A stretch of DNA of 64,000 bases, taken from positions 1 through 64,000 of the forward strand of contig CAMELV010000012.1 in NCBI GenBank assembly GCA_945925985.1. Direction: 5' to 3'. This document shows positions 16,692-26,421 of this stretch, piece by piece. Below the pieces are notes generated by a model. That model ran no database searches. It was given only the letters and a program-made list of their open reading frames with translations, and had not been told where the DNA came from. The stretch is from Comamonas sp. lk. GTDB taxonomy: Bacteria > Pseudomonadota > Gammaproteobacteria > Burkholderiales > Burkholderiaceae_C. The first letter of the stretch is position 1. The number at the start of each line of letters is the position of its first letter. The translations under genes were made by a program, and so were the position numbers.

Positions 16692-16731
16692 AATAGAAAA
16701 ACAAAAAAAGGCGAACATCCTGTTCGCCTTT
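16692..16731 (-). terminator. Intrinsic terminator after tRNA-Val
   Basis: Perfect stem AAAGGCGAAC / GTTCGCCTTT (16707-16731) with a five-base loop, followed on the minus strand by a U-rich tract (16692-16706). It ends the tRNA-Val transcript just before ppiD. Confidence 0.85.
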
Positions 16732-16738
16732 GCCTGGG

Positions 16739-16814
16739 TGGTGGGTGCTGACGGGCTCGAACCGCCGACCTACTCCTTGTAAGGGCGCCGCTCTACCAAC
16801 TGAGCTAAGCACCC
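16739..16814 (-). tRNA. tRNA-Val (TAC anticodon)
   Basis: Reverse strand reads GGGTGCT...AGCACCC acceptor, D-arm TTAGCTCAGTTGGTAGAG, anticodon loop CTTACAA (TAC), T-arm CGGTTCGAGCCCG, discriminator A and encoded CCA; 76 nt. One base pair of the anticodon stem (G-A) appears mismatched. It sits between the HU gene and ppiD on the same strand. Confidence 0.95.
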
Positions 16815-16829
16815 CACCTTAACCTGCTG

Positions 16830-17102
16830 TCAATTCAGGGCGTCCTTCAACGCCTTGCCCGGCCGAAATTTGGGCACGTTTGCCTGCGCGATTTTAATCG
16901 CTACCCCGGTTCGAGGGTTGCGCCCCACTCGCGGTGCCCGCTTGCCCACCGCGAAGGTACCAAAACCGACCAGGGACACCGATCCACCGCTTTTGAGCGT
17001 TGCCGTCACCGCGCCAATCGTCGACTCCAGCGCGCGTGTCGCTGCTGCCTTGGAGATATCAGCATGCGCTGCAATGTGCTCGATCAGTTCGGTTTTATTC
17101 AC
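16830..17102 (-). CDS. hupB: HU family nucleoid protein
   Basis: 90-residue histone-like DNA-bending protein. [11 protein letters not shown] starts the helical dimer domain, [20 protein letters not shown] and GRNPRTG form the DNA-grasping beta arm, and the protein ends [13 protein letters not shown]. Length and all signature positions match HU-beta. It lies just upstream of tRNA-Val on the same strand. Confidence 0.95.
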   Translation of the reverse strand: MNKTELIEHIAAHADISKAAATRALESTIGAVTATLKSGGSVSLVGFGTFAVGKRAPRVGRNPRTGVAIKIAQANVPKFRPGKALKDALN

Positions 17103-17283
17103 AAAGGACCCCCGGGTGAAAACAATATCGCTTGATTCGATTAAAAAAGGTCCGTAAGCCCCAAACCCGCGGTCAATTCAAGCCGAACGGGTTGATTCTA
17201 GATGGTTTTTCACCAAATTCGCCGACCCAAACCACAGCGACGACGCGCTGCAAAATTTAGGAGCCACCTGTTTTAGCCACGGC

Positions 17284-18369
17284 TCAGAGTGCAGCAGCAA
17301 TGGCGCGACCCACATCGCAAGTCCCGGCATACCCTCCCAAATCCGGCGTGCGTGGCGCGCCGCTACCGGGCTGGAGAACGGCTTCAATAGCACTCAGGAT
17401 GGCGACGTGTGCAGCCCGATGCCCCAAAAAATCGAGCATCATGGCACCGCACCAGATTTGACCAATCGGGTTCGCAACGCCTTTGCCCGCGATGTCTGGC
17501 GCCGAGCCATGGACAGGCTCAAAAAGCGACGGAAATCGCCGCTCAGGATTCAAATTAGCACTGGGTGCAATCCCAATGGTGCCGGCACAAGCCGGACCAA
17601 GGTCGCTCAGAATGTCGCCGAACAAATTGCTAGCCACCACCACATCAAAGAAGTCGGGGCGTTGAACGAAATGTGCGGTCAAGATGTCAATGTGGAATTT
17701 ATCCACAATGACCTTGGGGTACTGCTTGGCCATATCGACCACACGCTCGTCCCAATACGGCATGGTGATGGCAATCCCGTTCGACTTGGTGGCGCTGGTC
17801 AAGTGCATTTTTGGGCGAGACTGCGCCAGTTCGAAGGCAAATTTCAATACGCGGTCCACCCCGATGCGCGACATCACGGTTTCCTGCATCACGATCTCCC
17901 GCTCTGTGCCGGGGTACATCCGCCCGCCAATGCTGGAGTATTCACCTTCTGTGTTTTCACGCACGATGTACATGTCAATTTCGCCGGGTTCGCGCCGGCT
18001 TCCATCTCGCCGTACCACGGGCGCGATGATCCCCGGCATGAGCCGCGCAGGCCGCAAATTCACATACTGGTCAAATTCTCGGCGAAACAGCAGCAATGAG
18101 CCCCATAGCGAAACATGGTCTGCAATTTTTTCGGGCCAGCCAACCGCACCAAAGTAAATGGCGTCATGGCCGCCAATCAAGTCCTTCCAGTTGTCGGGCA
18201 GCATCTTGCCGTGCTGTTCAAAATAGTCCCAGCTGGAGAAGTCAAAATGGTCAAACTGCAGCTTGATTCCGAACTTTCGGGCGACGGCTTCCAAGACGCG
18301 CAGCCCTTCGGGCATCACTTCCTTACCAATGCCATCTCCGGCAATGACCGCAATTCTTTGGGCACTCAT
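17284..18369 (-). CDS. Tartrate / D-malate dehydrogenase (decarboxylating)
   Basis: 361-residue NAD-dependent beta-decarboxylating dehydrogenase. GDGIGKEVMPEG, LRPARLMPGI, RENTEGEYSSIGG and SNLFGDILSDLG are the isopropylmalate/isocitrate dehydrogenase family blocks; the insertion DHVSLWGSLLLFRREFDQ and the overall sequence point to the TtuC/DmlA (tartrate, D-malate) subgroup and not LeuB. ATG at 18369 overlaps the stop of the DMT transporter by one base (TGATG), so both are likely co-translated. Confidence 0.85.
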   Translation of the reverse strand: MSAQRIAVIAGDGIGKEVMPEGLRVLEAVARKFGIKLQFDHFDFSSWDYFEQHGKMLPDNWKDLIGGHDAIYFGAVGWPEKIADHVSLWGSLLLFRREFDQYVNLRPARLMPGIIAPVVRRDGSRREPGEIDMYIVRENTEGEYSSIGGRMYPGTEREIVMQETVMSRIGVDRVLKFAFELAQSRPKMHLTSATKSNGIAITMPYWDERVVDMAKQYPKVIVDKFHIDILTAHFVQRPDFFDVVVASNLFGDILSDLGPACAGTIGIAPSANLNPERRFPSLFEPVHGSAPDIAGKGVANPIGQIWCGAMMLDFLGHRAAHVAILSAIEAVLQPGSGAPRTPDLGGYAGTCDVGRAIAAAL

Positions 18370-19283
18370 CAATTTTCCTTTCGATGCAAACCAGGGAGCG
18401 ACGCGATTGGCGGTTGCCGCACTACCAGCGCCACGCCCAGGGCTGTCACGGCTGTGCCACCCAGGGTAATGGCCGTGATGGTCTCGTCAAACAGCGAGAA
18501 GGCCAGCAGCGCCGTCATGGGCGGCACTAGGTACATCAGACTCGTCACCGCGGTTGCGGCACCGCGCTGAATCAACAAATACAGCAAGGAGCTTCCCCCT
18601 AGTGTCAAAGCCAGTACGGACCAGGCCATGGCCATGGCCAATTCCACATTCCAACTGAAAGTGCCCGCTTCTGCAAAAGCCAGCGGGAGGGTCGCCAACA
18701 AGGCCGCCGCCAACTGAACTACGTTGGCACTGCGGACATCACAAGGCGCGACAAACCGCTTTTGGTAAAGCGTCCCCAGGGTAATGCCCAACAAGGCACC
18801 GACCGCAAGTGACAGGTTCCACAGATCAGCCTCACCGCCCTGCCCGAACTTGGGCGAGACCACCATCACCAAGCCACCGAACCCCAAACCCAGCCCCAGC
18901 CATTGCCGGACTGTAATCAAACTGCCATTGGCAGAAAGCCATATCCCGGTCAGAACCGGCTGCAGGCCGACAATCAAGGCGGCAAGCCCGGGGCCCATTC
19001 CCGCTTTGACGGCAGCCCAAACGCCACCCAGATAGCAGGCATGGATCAAGATGCCCGTGACCGCCAAGTGGCCCCACTGGGCCCGAGACCGGGGCCAAGA
19101 AACTCCGGAGAACATAATCCAGGGCAAAAAACACAATATCGACAAAGCGTAGCGCAAGGCAAGGAACTTCATGGGCGGCGCATAGGGCATGGCATACCTC
19201 GCCACGATAAAGCCGGTACTCCAGATCAGCACAAAAACCGCGGGCATGGCCCTGATCAGGGCCGCATCTCGGCGCTCAGTCAC
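18369..19283 (-). CDS. DMT (EamA) family transporter
   Basis: 304-residue membrane protein of the drug/metabolite transporter superfamily with two EamA repeats and about ten transmembrane helices (for example VFVLIWSTGFIVARYAMPYAP at the N-terminus and the repeat beginning near residue 155). GTG start overlapping the pgsA stop (GTGA). Probably exports a small metabolite; the linked tartrate/malate dehydrogenase gives no firm substrate. Confidence 0.85.
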   Translation of the reverse strand: MTERRDAALIRAMPAVFVLIWSTGFIVARYAMPYAPPMKFLALRYALSILCFLPWIMFSGVSWPRSRAQWGHLAVTGILIHACYLGGVWAAVKAGMGPGLAALIVGLQPVLTGIWLSANGSLITVRQWLGLGLGFGGLVMVVSPKFGQGGEADLWNLSLAVGALLGITLGTLYQKRFVAPCDVRSANVVQLAAALLATLPLAFAEAGTFSWNVELAMAMAWSVLALTLGGSSLLYLLIQRGAATAVTSLMYLVPPMTALLAFSLFDETITAITLGGTAVTALGVALVVRQPPIASLPGLHRKEN

Positions 19284-19846
19284 TTGGCGCGGGCCCGAAT
19301 TTCAGGCAAAGCTTTCTTGAGGTAGTAGGCCATTGACCAGACCGTCATGATGGCGGCAATCCAGATTAGCCAGTGGCCCCAGGCTCGTGTGTCCATCAGC
19401 CCGAATAGCATGCCGTCGAACAGCAAAAATGGAATCGCGACCATCTGCATAACCGTTTTGACTTTGCCGATCATATGAACAGCCACGCTCCTGGACGCAC
19501 CGATCTGAGCCATCCACTCCCGCAAGGCTGAAATGGCAATTTCACGCCCGATGATGATCAAGGCCACGAAGACATCGGCCCGCTGCAGCTGAACCAGCAC
19601 CAGCACACAGGCACAAACCAAGAACTTGTCAGCGACCGGGTCAAGAAAAGCGCCGAATGCGGACACCTGGTTAAGCTTGCGCGCCAGGTAACCATCCAAC
19701 CAATCTGTGGCTGCAAAGACCACAAACATCACCGTCGCGGCCAAGTTCCTGCTGGCCGGTTCAATGGGTAGATAAAAAACGCCGACGATCAGAGGAATCG
19801 CCACAATGCGCGCCCAGGTCATCAGCGTCGGGATGGTTAGAAACAT
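19280..19846 (-). CDS. pgsA: CDP-diacylglycerol-glycerol-3-phosphate 3-phosphatidyltransferase
   Basis: 188-residue integral membrane enzyme making phosphatidylglycerophosphate, the first committed step to phosphatidylglycerol and cardiolipin. The CDP-alcohol phosphotransferase signature DG-xx-AR-x8-G-xxx-D-xxx-D is complete in DWLDGYLARKLNQVSAFGAF followed by LDPVADK. About five transmembrane helices. It follows uvrC by 45 bp on the same strand, a conserved proteobacterial neighbourhood. Confidence 0.95.
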   Translation of the reverse strand: MFLTIPTLMTWARIVAIPLIVGVFYLPIEPASRNLAATVMFVVFAATDWLDGYLARKLNQVSAFGAFLDPVADKFLVCACVLVLVQLQRADVFVALIIIGREIAISALREWMAQIGASRSVAVHMIGKVKTVMQMVAIPFLLFDGMLFGLMDTRAWGHWLIWIAAIMTVWSMAYYLKKALPEIRARAK

Positions 19847-19891
19847 GCTTGGATTGTGGCACGCCGATGAGGAGGGGACGCTGTGACGAGG

Positions 19892-21889
19892 TCAGTGCAG
19901 CGCCCTGTAAATCGTGTCAGCCAATTCCCTGGAAATGCCATCCACTGTGGCAATGTCTTCCGCGCTGGCTTGTGCAACACCACGAACCCCACCAAAGCGC
20001 TGCAACAGGCGGGCTCGCCGCCTGGCGCCCACGCCGGGGATTTCTTCGAGTTTGCCACCGTCAAGCCGCACTTTCGCCCTTTGGGCGCGCATGCCGGTAA
20101 TGGCGAAACGGTGCGCCTCGTCTCGGATCTGAGCCACCAGCATCAATGCGGCTGAGTCTTTACCCAGGTACACCTTGTCTCTTCCATCGGCAAACACCAG
20201 TTCCTCTAGGCCGACCTTGCGCCCTTCGCCCTTTTCGACGCCGATGATCAGGCTGAGGTCCAAGCCGAGTTGTTCAAACACCTCGCGTGCCATGGCCACC
20301 TGCCCCTTGCCCCCGTCTACCAGGACCAAGTCTGGCAGGCGACCTGTACCGGCAGCCAATTGACCCGACCGTTGTGCGTCCTGCAGGGCTTCGACGAGCT
20401 TGCCGTAGCGTCGCAACAACACTTGGCGCATGGCCGCGTAGTCGTCACCGGGCGTGATGTCATCGATCCGGTAGCGCCGGTATTCAGCGCTTTGCATCTT
20501 GTGGTGATGGAAGACCACGCAAGAGGCCTGGGTCGCTTCGCCAGCTGTATGAGAAATATCAAAGCACTCGATGCGCAGCGCTTCAAGGGCATCCAGCGGC
20601 AAATCTAAAGCCTCGGCCAGAGCACGGCTTCTGGCTTGCTGCGAGCCCTCTTCAGCCAACAGGCGAGCCAACTGAAGCCCGGCATTGGATTGCGCCATCT
20701 CCAGCCATATTCGGCGCTGCTCCCTTGGCTGGTGCACTGCCGTGATTTTGAAGCCGGCCTGACTGGACAAGGCCTTGATAAGGTACTTGTCAATCGGGTC
20801 GCTGACGATCAGCGAGGCAGGAATGGGTTGGCTCAAGTAGTGTTGGGCGACGAAGGCCTCGAGAATCTGGGACTCAACCGTCGGGGCGCCTGGGGTGGCA
20901 TCGTCCGCGTCCGGAAGGTCATCGTCTAGCGGGATCGCGATCGCGTCCTCAATATGCACCGGAAAGTAAGGGCGGTCGCCCAAGTGCCTACCGCCACGCA
21001 CCATCGCCAGGTTGACGCAAGCGCGTCCACCGTGCACCTTCACCGCCAGAATATCGACGTCCCGGTCCGACACATTGTCAACTGACTGCTGGTGCAACAC
21101 ATTCGACAACGCGGCAACCTGGTTGCGCAGCTCCGCCGCCTGCTCAAACTCCAGTCGCTCGGCGTGAGCCATCATTCGCGACTCGAGGCCTTGCATCACT
21201 TGTTGGGCATCGCCCCGTAAAAATCGCTCAGCGTCGGCGCGGTCCTGCGCGTAATCCGGTACAGAAATGTGGCCCACGCAGGGCGCTGAGCAACGCTTGA
21301 TTTCGTAGAGCAAGCATGGCCGGGTGCGGTTGTTAAACACGGTGTCTTCGCAAGTTCGCAGGCGAAACACCTTCTGCATCAACAGGATGGCCTCTTTCAC
21401 CGCCCAGGCGCTGGGGTAGGGGCCAAAGTAGTGGTGCTTTTTTTCAACTGCGCCTCTGTAATAAGACACCCGCGGAAACCCTGCCGCCGTGCCGGCCGAC
21501 GTGCCGAGACCAGACATCTTGAGGTAGGGGTAGCTCTTATCGTCACGAAACAGGATGTTGTAACGCGGGTTGAGCGTCTTAATTAGGTTGTTTTCAAGCA
21601 GCAAGGCTTCGGCCTCAGACCGCACCACTGTGGTCTCCATGCGCACAATCTTGCTCACCATGTGCCCGATACGGGTGGCACCATGGTTTTTCTGGAAATA
21701 GCTGGATACCCGCTTCTTGAGATTAATGGCTTTGCCAACGTAAAGCACCGCGTCATGCTGGTCAAAATAGCGGTAAACGCCAGGCAGCGTGGGCAGGCTG
21801 GCCACATCTCGCAACAGGTCTTCCTGAAGTTTCACAATGGGCTGGTCCGCTGCGGGATCGGGGGCGGTTGACTGAGGTGAATCCGACAT
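19892..21889 (-). CDS. uvrC: Excinuclease ABC subunit C
   Basis: 665-residue nucleotide-excision-repair endonuclease. The GIY-YIG nuclease domain is at the start ([20 protein letters not shown]), followed by the UvrB-interacting UVR motif ([20 protein letters not shown]), the RNase-H-like C-terminal nuclease ([25 protein letters not shown]) and a helix-hairpin-helix end ([18 protein letters not shown]). Slightly longer than the usual 600-620 residues. Its start is only two bases from the divergent earP frame. Confidence 0.96.
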   Translation of the reverse strand: MSDSPQSTAPDPAADQPIVKLQEDLLRDVASLPTLPGVYRYFDQHDAVLYVGKAINLKKRVSSYFQKNHGATRIGHMVSKIVRMETTVVRSEAEALLLENNLIKTLNPRYNILFRDDKSYPYLKMSGLGTSAGTAAGFPRVSYYRGAVEKKHHYFGPYPSAWAVKEAILLMQKVFRLRTCEDTVFNNRTRPCLLYEIKRCSAPCVGHISVPDYAQDRADAERFLRGDAQQVMQGLESRMMAHAERLEFEQAAELRNQVAALSNVLHQQSVDNVSDRDVDILAVKVHGGRACVNLAMVRGGRHLGDRPYFPVHIEDAIAIPLDDDLPDADDATPGAPTVESQILEAFVAQHYLSQPIPASLIVSDPIDKYLIKALSSQAGFKITAVHQPREQRRIWLEMAQSNAGLQLARLLAEEGSQQARSRALAEALDLPLDALEALRIECFDISHTAGEATQASCVVFHHHKMQSAEYRRYRIDDITPGDDYAAMRQVLLRRYGKLVEALQDAQRSGQLAAGTGRLPDLVLVDGGKGQVAMAREVFEQLGLDLSLIIGVEKGEGRKVGLEELVFADGRDKVYLGKDSAALMLVAQIRDEAHRFAITGMRAQRAKVRLDGGKLEEIPGVGARRRARLLQRFGGVRGVAQASAEDIATVDGISRELADTIYRALH

Positions 21890-21891
21890 AG

Positions 21892-23019
21892 GTGCATATT
21901 GTGGACAATCCCCGGGTGCAATCAGGAAAACTTTGGGACATTTTCTGCCGGGTTATCGACAACTATGGTGATATCGGCGTGTGCTGGCGACTGGCGGTCA
22001 ATTTGTCGCAGCGAGGCCAACGGGTGCGACTGTGGGTCGACGACGCCAGCACGCTGAGCTGGATGGCTCCCGCCGGGCAGCCTGATGTGCAAGTGATCCC
22101 CTGGGCAGAGTCGCTACGGCCTGTCGCTCTGCCGCCAGCTGATATTTGGCTGGAGGCTTTTGGTTGCGAAATTGCTCCTGAATTCATAGCTACTCAACGA
22201 GGCACGACAAGGCCTGGAGGCCAAAATCTTATATGGATTAATCTGGAATACTTGAGCGCAGAAGCCTACGTCGCGCTCAACCATGGGTTGCCCTCTCCGG
22301 TCATGACAGGCCCAGGACGTGGCCTGGTTAAGTATTTTTTTTATCCGGGCTTTGTCCCGGACAGCGGCGGCCTGTTGCGGGAGGCCGACCTATCGCTGAG
22401 GCAAGCTCGCTTTAACCGCGAGGATTGGTTGCAACAGCTCGGCATTCAACTAAATGGTGAGCAGTTGCTGTCCCTGTTTTGTTACGAACCCGCCGTCCTA
22501 GGGGAACTGCTGACCCGCCTAGCCGGTGGCGTAACACCGACACGACTCCTTGTCACCGTCGGCCGGGCCAGTGCGGTCGTCGCGACCGTTATTCAGGATA
22601 AAAACAGGGCTGAACCCTTATGGAATAGGGCTTCATTGCTATCAATTTCTTACCTTCCAGCCTTGACTCAACAGGACTACGACCACTTATTGTGGGCCTG
22701 CGACCTTAACTTTGTGAGGGGCGAAGACTCCTTGGTCCGGGCCTTGTGGGCGGGAAAGCCTTTGGTTTGGCAGATTTACCCCCAAAACGACGGTGCGCAC
22801 CTCGTCAAGCTCCAGGCCTTTCTTGACCTGATTAAGGCCCCCGCCACCCTGCGCAAGTTTCATCAACGCTGGAACGAGGCAACCGCCACAGGACAATTCA
22901 ATCTGCCCAGATTTGAACTTCCGGAATGGCAGCAAACCGTCTTGACCGCGCGCAAGACGCAGCTTGGCGGCCCGGACTTGGTCGAACGGCTGCTGCAATT
23001 CGTGTCAAAAAACCATTAA
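21892..23019 (+). CDS. earP: EF-P arginine rhamnosyltransferase EarP
   Basis: About 375 residues, DUF2331/EarP family. [21 protein letters not shown] opens the GT-B fold and [15 protein letters not shown] marks the C-terminal donor-binding region. It transfers rhamnose from dTDP-rhamnose to Arg32 of elongation factor P, encoded next door. The first frame start is GTG at 21892, two bases from uvrC; a later GTG (about 21919) would also keep the whole domain. Two copies of a dispersed repeat lie within the gene in frame (22171-22228 and, inverted, 22598-22650), in surface-type variable segments. Confidence 0.92.
   Translation: MHIVDNPRVQSGKLWDIFCRVIDNYGDIGVCWRLAVNLSQRGQRVRLWVDDASTLSWMAPAGQPDVQVIPWAESLRPVALPPADIWLEAFGCEIAPEFIATQRGTTRPGGQNLIWINLEYLSAEAYVALNHGLPSPVMTGPGRGLVKYFFYPGFVPDSGGLLREADLSLRQARFNREDWLQQLGIQLNGEQLLSLFCYEPAVLGELLTRLAGGVTPTRLLVTVGRASAVVATVIQDKNRAEPLWNRASLLSISYLPALTQQDYDHLLWACDLNFVRGEDSLVRALWAGKPLVWQIYPQNDGAHLVKLQAFLDLIKAPATLRKFHQRWNEATATGQFNLPRFELPEWQQTVLTARKTQLGGPDLVERLLQFVSKNH
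22171..22228 (+). repeat. Dispersed repeat copy B inside earP
   Basis: TTCATAGCTACT near the left and GGCCTGGAGGCCAAAAT at the right match the landmarks of the repeat family. It is read in frame as part of EarP between FGCEIAP and IWINLEYLS, where other EarP proteins vary in length. Confidence 0.5.
22598..22650 (-). repeat. Dispersed repeat copy F inside earP (inverted)
   Basis: On the minus strand it reads AAATTGATAGC, then CCCTATTCCATAAGGG, then TTCAGCCCTG, which is the repeat core in opposite orientation to copy B. It is translated in frame within EarP just before [11 protein letters not shown]. Confidence 0.5.
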
Positions 23020-23109
23020 AATCAGAAGCTTTGCGGAGCCAAACCGGATTTGCGTCCTGTCCATGCCGCGCTCGCCGTCGAACAAGCGGCCAACCTACAT
23101 TCAATCGCT

Positions 23110-23664
23110 ATGAAAATTGCTCAAGAAATCCGCGCCGGCAACGTCATCATGCACGGCAAGGACCCGATGGTCGTTCTGAAAACTGAGTACAGCCGCGGTG
23201 GCCGCAACTCAGCCACAGTGCGGATGAAGCTCAAAAGCCTGTTGAACAACTTCGGCACCGAGGTGGTTTTCAAAGCCGACGACAAAATGGACCAGATCGT
23301 GCTGGACAAAAAGGAGTGCACCTACTCCTATTTCGCCGAGCCCATGTACATCTGCATGGACACCGAATACAACCAGTATGAGGTAGAAGCCGAAAACATG
23401 GGAGATTCGCTCAGCTACCTCGAGGACGGCATGTCACTTGAAGTCGTCTTTTACGACGGCAAGGCCATTTCAGTTGAAATGCCGACCAGCGTGGTCCGCG
23501 AAATCACCTGGACCGAGCCGGCCGTCAAGGGCGACACCTCGGGCAAAGTGCTCAAACCCGCCAAAATTTCAACCGGCTTCGAAATTGGCGTGCCAATTTT
23601 TGTGGCACAGGGTGACAAGGTGGAAATTGACACACGAACCGGCGAGTACCGCAAACGGGTTTAA
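23110..23664 (+). CDS. efp: Elongation factor P
   Basis: 184-residue translation factor that relieves stalling at polyproline. Three beta-barrel domains; [19 protein letters not shown] at the start and the family end YEYRKR-like GEYRKRV. The modification loop carries RGGRN with arginine exactly at position 32, not lysine, matching the rhamnosylation type and the adjacent earP. ATG at 23110 is chosen because upstream residues are outside the family. A strong bidirectional terminator follows. Confidence 0.96.
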   Translation: MKIAQEIRAGNVIMHGKDPMVVLKTEYSRGGRNSATVRMKLKSLLNNFGTEVVFKADDKMDQIVLDKKECTYSYFAEPMYICMDTEYNQYEVEAENMGDSLSYLEDGMSLEVVFYDGKAISVEMPTSVVREITWTEPAVKGDTSGKVLKPAKISTGFEIGVPIFVAQGDKVEIDTRTGEYRKRV

Positions 23665-23686
23665 GTCGTCAGCACAATTGCAAGGA

Positions 23687-23720
23687 CAAAAAAAAGGGCT
23701 TCGTACGAAGCCCTTTTTTT
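23687..23720. terminator. Bidirectional intrinsic terminator
   Basis: Perfect palindrome AAAGGGCTTCG/CGAAGCCCTTT with A-run before and T-run after, placed between efp (+) and the MFS gene (-), so it can end both convergent transcripts. Confidence 0.9.
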
Positions 23721-23783
23721 CTTTGCTTGCCGTCGAGATGGACGCGCGAAAGTCCGGTTCTTCCCTCATGGCGGCCGGGGAAA

Positions 23784-24989
23784 TCACACGGGCTTGTTAT
23801 TGCGTTTGATCGGGCCAGTTTCAGCATTTGGCCGCAGCAACCAAGCGGGCCTGGCGCCCGCACCTACCAACACACCAACCGACCAAAACACCACCGAGAC
23901 GCCCACGACAGCGCCCACTGTACCGAATAGCATCGGCATCACGACGCTGGACGCGTTGATCGCCATCAACCGCAGGCCCAAGGCTTCGCCCTGTCGGGCT
24001 TCTGGGGTGATTTGATGCAGGGTGCTCATGATCATGGGCTGCACCGAGCCGAGAACAACGCCCAGCACCACTGAGCACAAACCCATCGCCAACGGGGTCT
24101 GCATCGCCGGGTAGATGCCGAACAGAATCGCCGTCATGACCATCGCCCCGGAGACCACCACATGCTCGCGCAATCGCGAGGCAAACCAGGGCATCAGCAC
24201 CCGTACCGCGGCAGCGGCTATGGCAAAGGCACCCAGAATCGAGCCGATCACAGATGCGCTGAACCCCCGCTCATGCCCAATCACCGGCACCACAAAGGTG
24301 TGAACGTCCCAGCATGAAGACATGCACCAGTTCACCAGCATCAATCGTTGCATTTGTGGCTCACGCAACAAGTCCCAAGTTCGATTTGATGTGCTTAGCA
24401 ATGGGGCTGGGGCGGCGCCTAACTCAGGCATCAAACGAACCAGCAACCAGGCCCCTAAAGGCAGTATCGCCATGAGCAAGAAAGCCGTGCGATAACCCAG
24501 GGTGTCGCCCGGAGCCGTACCGGCGTAATCAATCAACAGACCAGCCGCAAAGGGCCCGAGGAAATTGGCTATCGCCGGCCCGATCGCCAGCCAGCTGAAC
24601 ACGCGCTTGAGCTCTGTAGCGCCATCAGCGGCACGGCCTACGTGGCGCTGCAGCGCAATCGAGGCTGCACCGGTCGCCCCCCCAGTCATCAAGGCACTGA
24701 TGCAAAGCATTGGAAATATTGGGAAAGCCGCTGCCAAACCGACGCCCAGCATGGAGGTTATGACCGCCCAACCCACTGGCCGCCTGAGTCCATGGCGGTC
24801 TGCAAAGCGCCCTGCGGGTAGCGCTAGAAATACCGAGGCCAAAGAAAAAAGCGCCAGTAACACGCCTACGGCCAAGGGACTGTACCCCTGGCGTAAGGCC
24901 AGCAGGGGTGCGGCCATACGGGTGCCTGCCATACAGGCATGAAGGCAGATATGACCGGCCACCAACCGACTCAGTACGTCAGCCCGCAT
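23784..24989 (-). CDS. MFS transporter
   Basis: 401-residue major facilitator protein with about twelve transmembrane helices. The A-loop motif PAGRFADRHGLRRPVGW after helix 2 is typical. No substrate-specific hallmark seen. I chose ATG 24989 (MRADVLSRLVAGH); the longer frame would deeply overlap rmuC. Even so it overlaps the rmuC end by 11 bp, so it is probably the last gene of the long same-strand run starting at 32244. Confidence 0.85.
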   Translation of the reverse strand: MRADVLSRLVAGHICLHACMAGTRMAAPLLALRQGYSPLAVGVLLALFSLASVFLALPAGRFADRHGLRRPVGWAVITSMLGVGLAAAFPIFPMLCISALMTGGATGAASIALQRHVGRAADGATELKRVFSWLAIGPAIANFLGPFAAGLLIDYAGTAPGDTLGYRTAFLLMAILPLGAWLLVRLMPELGAAPAPLLSTSNRTWDLLREPQMQRLMLVNWCMSSCWDVHTFVVPVIGHERGFSASVIGSILGAFAIAAAAVRVLMPWFASRLREHVVVSGAMVMTAILFGIYPAMQTPLAMGLCSVVLGVVLGSVQPMIMSTLHQITPEARQGEALGLRLMAINASSVVMPMLFGTVGAVVGVSVVFWSVGVLVGAGARPAWLLRPNAETGPIKRNNKPV

Positions 24990-26406
24990 CGGGCTCCTGA
25001 TCGAAATCCTTATCAATCGGGATTAAAACCTGCGCCTGCACATCTGGTAAGGACTCGACCTTTTTTAAGGCACGGCCCATGGCCCGGCTGCGAGTTTCAG
25101 CACCGTCGATGGTTTTGAGCACAGTCTCGGTTTGGGACTTGACTTTGGCCAGTACATCGCCGAACTTGCCGAATTCGGTCTTGACTGCCCCGAGGACCTG
25201 CCACACCTCACTGGAACGCTTCTCCAGGGCGAGTGTGCGAAAACCCATCTGCAGCGAGCTGAGCATGGCCAGCAGCGTCGTGGGGCCGGCCAAGGTAATG
25301 CGGTGATCGCGCTGCAGGCTCTCCATCAGCCCAGGACGGCGCAGAACCTCGGCGTACAGGCCCTCAGTCGGCAAAAACAATATGGCGAAGTCAGTGGTGT
25401 GCGGCGGCTCCACGTATTTATCGGCGATGGAACGCGCCTCCAGCCTGATGCGTGACTCCAGAGCCTTGCCTGCCACTTCAGCGCCCAGCACATCGGCCCG
25501 GCCCTGCGCATCGAGGAGTCGCTCATAATCTTCGCTCGGAAACTTGGCGTCAATGGGAAGCCACAGCGGCTGGCCCCAGTCAGATTGGCCTGGGAGCTTG
25601 ATCGCAAAATCAACCACATGCTTGCTGCCGGGCCGTGTCGCGACCTGTGCCGCGTATTGGTCGACTACAAACACCTGCTCGAGCAGCCCGGCCAGCTGCG
25701 CTTCACCAAAAATACCGCGGGTTTTGACGTTGGTCAAAAGGTGTTTGAGGTCGCCCACGCCAGCAGCCAAGGTCTGCATCTCACCCAAGCCCTTGTGCAC
25801 TTGCTCCAGACGGTCGGCGACCTGCTTAAAACTTTCGCCCAAACGGGCTTCCAGTGTGGCTTGCAGCTTTTCATCGACCGTGGCCCGCATCTGGTCCAAT
25901 TTTTTCTCATTGCCATCCTGCAGAGCCGTGAGACGTTGCTCCACCACCAGGCGTACCTCACCCAGCTTGCGCTCGCTAACAGCAGACATCTGGCTTAACT
26001 GGTCGTTCAGGCCATCCGCAAAGCGCTTGAGCGCCATGTCCTGGGCCTCGCGCGCTAAAGCCAATGAGGCGGCAAGTTGTTGCTGCGTGACACCAAGTTG
26101 GACCCGAAAGGAGTCGATCTGCTCGTTTTGCGTACGGGCCACGTCGCCAGCCTGCGCCAGCAGGGCTTGCTGAAACACAGAGAGGTTTTGGGTCAATTCC
26201 GTCCGGATCTCGCGCGAGCCACCCTGCACCTCGAGGCGAATTTCGCGCTCCATGCGTTCGTTGGCGGCAGCCAAGCCGGCAATTGCCGCCAATAGCTGGG
26301 GCGACCCGTCCGAACGGGACCGGGCGGTCAAAAAGAACCATAGAGCCCAACAACCGCCATTGAGAATGGCCAGCGCTAGCAGGGACCACAGAAGCCAATC
26401 AAGCAT
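24979..26406 (-). CDS. rmuC: DNA recombination protein RmuC
   Basis: 475 residues: an N-terminal membrane anchor (residues 3-25, LLWSLLALAILNGGCWALWF), a long coiled-coil (about 40-210), and the RmuC nuclease-like domain (about 215-440: RGIFGEAQLAGLLEQV, LPIDAKFPSEDYERLLDA, FLPTEGLYAEVLRRPGL). RmuC limits inversions and is a PD-(D/E)XK-like predicted nuclease. Start 26406 directly follows the hydroxyacid dehydrogenase. Confidence 0.92.
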   Translation of the reverse strand: MLDWLLWSLLALAILNGGCWALWFFLTARSRSDGSPQLLAAIAGLAAANERMEREIRLEVQGGSREIRTELTQNLSVFQQALLAQAGDVARTQNEQIDSFRVQLGVTQQQLAASLALAREAQDMALKRFADGLNDQLSQMSAVSERKLGEVRLVVEQRLTALQDGNEKKLDQMRATVDEKLQATLEARLGESFKQVADRLEQVHKGLGEMQTLAAGVGDLKHLLTNVKTRGIFGEAQLAGLLEQVFVVDQYAAQVATRPGSKHVVDFAIKLPGQSDWGQPLWLPIDAKFPSEDYERLLDAQGRADVLGAEVAGKALESRIRLEARSIADKYVEPPHTTDFAILFLPTEGLYAEVLRRPGLMESLQRDHRITLAGPTTLLAMLSSLQMGFRTLALEKRSSEVWQVLGAVKTEFGKFGDVLAKVKSQTETVLKTIDGAETRSRAMGRALKKVESLPDVQAQVLIPIDKDFDQEPDAG

Positions 26407-26421
26407 CAGAAGTGGGCTCGA

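Noticed and set aside
25544-26173. Long plus-strand frame opposite rmuC (about 209 codons)
   Set aside because: It is the antisense shadow of a clear rmuC; GC-rich genes commonly leave open frames on the other strand, and it has no family resemblance.
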